From Alphaproteobacteria bacterium MarineAlpha10_Bin2 (GTDB taxonomy: Bacteria; Pseudomonadota; Alphaproteobacteria; UBA828), in contig PTKB01000028.1 in assembly GCA_002937555.1 (NCBI GenBank), positions 1 to 15,756 on the forward strand: a DNA stretch of 15,756 nt. Direction: 5' to 3'. Positions 13,890 to 15,756 of this stretch are shown piece after piece; the stretch's first letter is position 1, and every line of letters begins with the position of its first letter. The notes under the pieces are model-generated. The model was not told the origin of the DNA. It was given only the letters and a program-made list of their open reading frames with translations, and made no database searches. The position numbers and the translations under genes were made by a program.

Positions 13890-15755
13890 TTATTCTCCCT
13901 CGCTGTCCCGCGTAACGATGAGCGCGTCCAGCGCTATCAGGCCTTCCTCATAAAGCACCACCGGGTTGAGGTCGAGTTCCTGAATGCGGTCGCGGTGGCG
14001 CGCCGCGAAAAGACTAAGTTGGACCAGGAGATTCGCCAGCGCGCCGATATCGGCGGGCCGCGCCCGGGCACTGCCGTTGAGGCGAGCGAAAGCGCGGAGC
14101 GAGCGGATCATCGCACCGGCGCGCGCGGCGCCGAATGGTGCGGGCGCCCAGGCCACATCGCGTTCCATTTCCACATCCGTGCCGCCAAATCCCACCATGA
14201 CGAGCGGGCCGAACGTTTCGTCCCGTGCGATACCGGCGATCATCTCGATGCCCATGGGCGCCATCTTCTGCACCAACACGCCGTCGAGCGCGATGCCATC
14301 GGGCGGTTCCGATACCTGTGCGAAGGCGCGGCGTACCTGATCGTCACCTTCGACGCCGAGGACGACACCGCCGGCGGCGCTTTTGTGGGTCAAGTGCGGC
14401 GACAGCGCTTTCAGCGCCACCGCACCGGACAGCGCCGCGGCGGCCTTGACCGCTTCATCCGCGTTTTGCACGAGCTCCGCTTGAGGCATGGCGATGCCGA
14501 GCGCCGCCAGATAAGGCGCGGCGGACCACTCCGTCAGCACGTTTTCGCCCTCGGGCAAGGGCGGGGAATCCTTTGCCTCGGGCAGCACATCGGCGGCGCG
14601 GAGTTCAAGAAAGGCGGCGTAATCGGCGAGCGCCTGGAGCGCCCGGGCGCAGCCTTGAATAGATGTGTAGCAGGGAACGCCGGTTTCGGAGAGATGCGAG
14701 AGGGCGTCGCGATGGGGCAGCGTGTGGGTGTAATAGAGAAGCGGCTTCTGCTGCCGTTTCTGGATAAGCGCCAACTCGCCCTTCTCCGCTGCCATCATGG
14801 CGGCTTCGGTCATGAACGCGTTGACCGCCACACTGTCGATTTCCGGCGCGGCGTAGAGACGTTCGATTGCGGCGATATTGCCGCCCAGTTCCAGCGCCTG
14901 GGCCGTGATATCGACCGGGTTGGAGACGCCGCCATAATCGGGGATAAAGGCGCGGAGATCGTTCTGTATATGGTCATCCAGTTCGGGCACTGCCAGGCCG
15001 TGGCGTTCGCAGGCATCGGCGAGCCACACGCCGACGCCGCCGGAGATCGTCACGATGCCGACATTCCGCCCCGCCGGCAGCGGACCGGAGGCGAATGCGG
15101 CGGCGATATCGAGCACCTCGTCCTGATCTTCGGCGCGGATCACACCGGCATGGCGAAATACCGCGTCATAGGCGAATTCGGCGCCGGTCATGGCGCCGGT
15201 GTGCGAAAGCGCGCTGCGCCGGGCCGCGTCCGAGCGCCCGAGTTTGACGACGATGAGCGGCTTGCCGAGAGAAGCCGCCTGGTCCGCCAGGCCGAGAAAA
15301 CGGCTGGCGCCGCGCATCTCCTCAAGCAACAGCACGAGGACGCCGACCTCGTCCTTGCGCAACAGATGATCGGCGAAATCGAGCGCGCCCAAATGGGCCT
15401 CGTTGCCGGTGCTTACGACATGGCTAAAGCGAATGTTCCGCCTCGCGCCCCGGTTATAGATGGCGAAGCCGAGACCACCGGATTGCGAAATGACGGCGAC
15501 TCCCCGCCCCTTCTCCGCGCCGGCAACGCCGGTTTTTGCGAAATTGGCGCTTGGGGTGAAGCTTGCATTGACGCCGGCGCCTTCGTTCAAGATTCCGACG
15601 GAGTTGGGGCCGCAGACGAGAATGCCGCGCGTTGCCGCGATGTCGCCGATACGCTGTTGCCGCTGCACCGATGCGCCGCCACTTTCGGCAAAGCCCGAGC
15701 TAAAGATCACCGCGCTTTTGACGCCGGCATCGCGGCGGTTACTGGCAAACGCGAT
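13890..15755 (-). CDS. ADP-forming acyl-CoA synthetase / acetate-CoA ligase family (5' partial)
   Basis: The frame stays open to the right edge, so the N-terminus (start and first half of the CoA-binding domain) is outside the window; about 621 residues are visible. In order, the visible part contains the end of the CoA-binding Rossmann domain (VIFSSGFAESGG, GILVCGPNSVGI), a succinyl-CoA ligase-like domain with the conserved phospho-histidine in LSHTGAMTG (His codon 15201-15203), and a C-terminal ATP-grasp domain (ALKALSPHLTHKSAAGGV, GFGGTDVEMERDVAWAPAP, DLNPVVL). Such enzymes interconvert acid plus CoA plus ATP with acyl-CoA plus ADP and phosphate. It is the most upstream visible gene of the leftward operon and would activate the substrate for the crotonase that follows. 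The acid it uses is unknown. Confidence 0.9.
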   Translation of the reverse strand: MAFASNRRDAGVKSAVIFSSGFAESGGASVQRQQRIGDIAATRGILVCGPNSVGILNEGAGVNASFTPSANFAKTGVAGAEKGRGVAVISQSGGLGFAIYNRGARRNIRFSHVVSTGNEAHLGALDFADHLLRKDEVGVLVLLLEEMRGASRFLGLADQAASLGKPLIVVKLGRSDAARRSALSHTGAMTGAEFAYDAVFRHAGVIRAEDQDEVLDIAAAFASGPLPAGRNVGIVTISGGVGVWLADACERHGLAVPELDDHIQNDLRAFIPDYGGVSNPVDITAQALELGGNIAAIERLYAAPEIDSVAVNAFMTEAAMMAAEKGELALIQKRQQKPLLYYTHTLPHRDALSHLSETGVPCYTSIQGCARALQALADYAAFLELRAADVLPEAKDSPPLPEGENVLTEWSAAPYLAALGIAMPQAELVQNADEAVKAAAALSGAVALKALSPHLTHKSAAGGVVLGVEGDDQVRRAFAQVSEPPDGIALDGVLVQKMAPMGIEMIAGIARDETFGPLVMVGFGGTDVEMERDVAWAPAPFGAARAGAMIRSLRAFARLNGSARARPADIGALANLLVQLSLFAARHRDRIQELDLNPVVLYEEGLIALDALIVTRDSEGE

Positions 15756-15756
15756 C

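Overview
The window looks like about 15.8 kb of a GC-rich bacterial chromosome. The gene content points to an alphaproteobacterium (moderate confidence): a cytochrome P460 and a cupredoxin, paired luciferase-like flavin oxidoreductases, PrpB, CaiB/BaiF, crotonases and an ADP-forming acyl-CoA synthetase. No tRNA, rRNA, CRISPR array, insertion sequence or phage gene was seen. Coding density is high and most intergenic gaps are under 150 bp.

Region 1 (1-1254, plus strand) is the most unusual part. A gene cut by the left edge encodes a long cysteine-rich array built from xxC tripeptides (NPC, GAC), with 30 cysteines visible. It runs directly into a cytochrome P460 domain with a CxxCH haem motif. 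A perfect 17-bp tandem duplication at its 3' end shifts the frame and removes a tail that is still readable downstream. Next is a small exported cupredoxin with amicyanin-type copper ligand spacing. Together they look like an extracytoplasmic haem/copper/thiol redox module.

Region 2 (1300-4174) holds an SDR oxidoreductase facing left and, diverging from it, two luciferase-like flavin oxidoreductases facing right. Region 3 (4171-5946, minus strand) is a membrane sensor histidine kinase with every kinase motif but an in-frame TAG at codon 71, so it is probably a pseudogene. Region 4 is a proline-iminopeptidase-like hydrolase (minus) divergent from a methylisocitrate lyase gene, prpB (plus).

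Region 5 (7975-10780, plus) is a CoA operon: a CaiB/BaiF CoA-transferase, a crotonase starting at TTG inside the previous gene, and a glyoxalase II-type hydrolase. Region 6 (10787 to the right edge, minus) converges on it. In transcription order it encodes an ADP-forming acyl-CoA synthetase (N-terminus outside the window), a second crotonase, a VOC metalloprotein, a PcaD-like hydrolase and a threonine/serine dehydratase, with very short gaps or overlaps. Regions 4-6 together suggest activation and breakdown of organic acids as CoA thioesters; the substrate cannot be read from sequence. Both crotonases lack the two classical hydratase glutamates.
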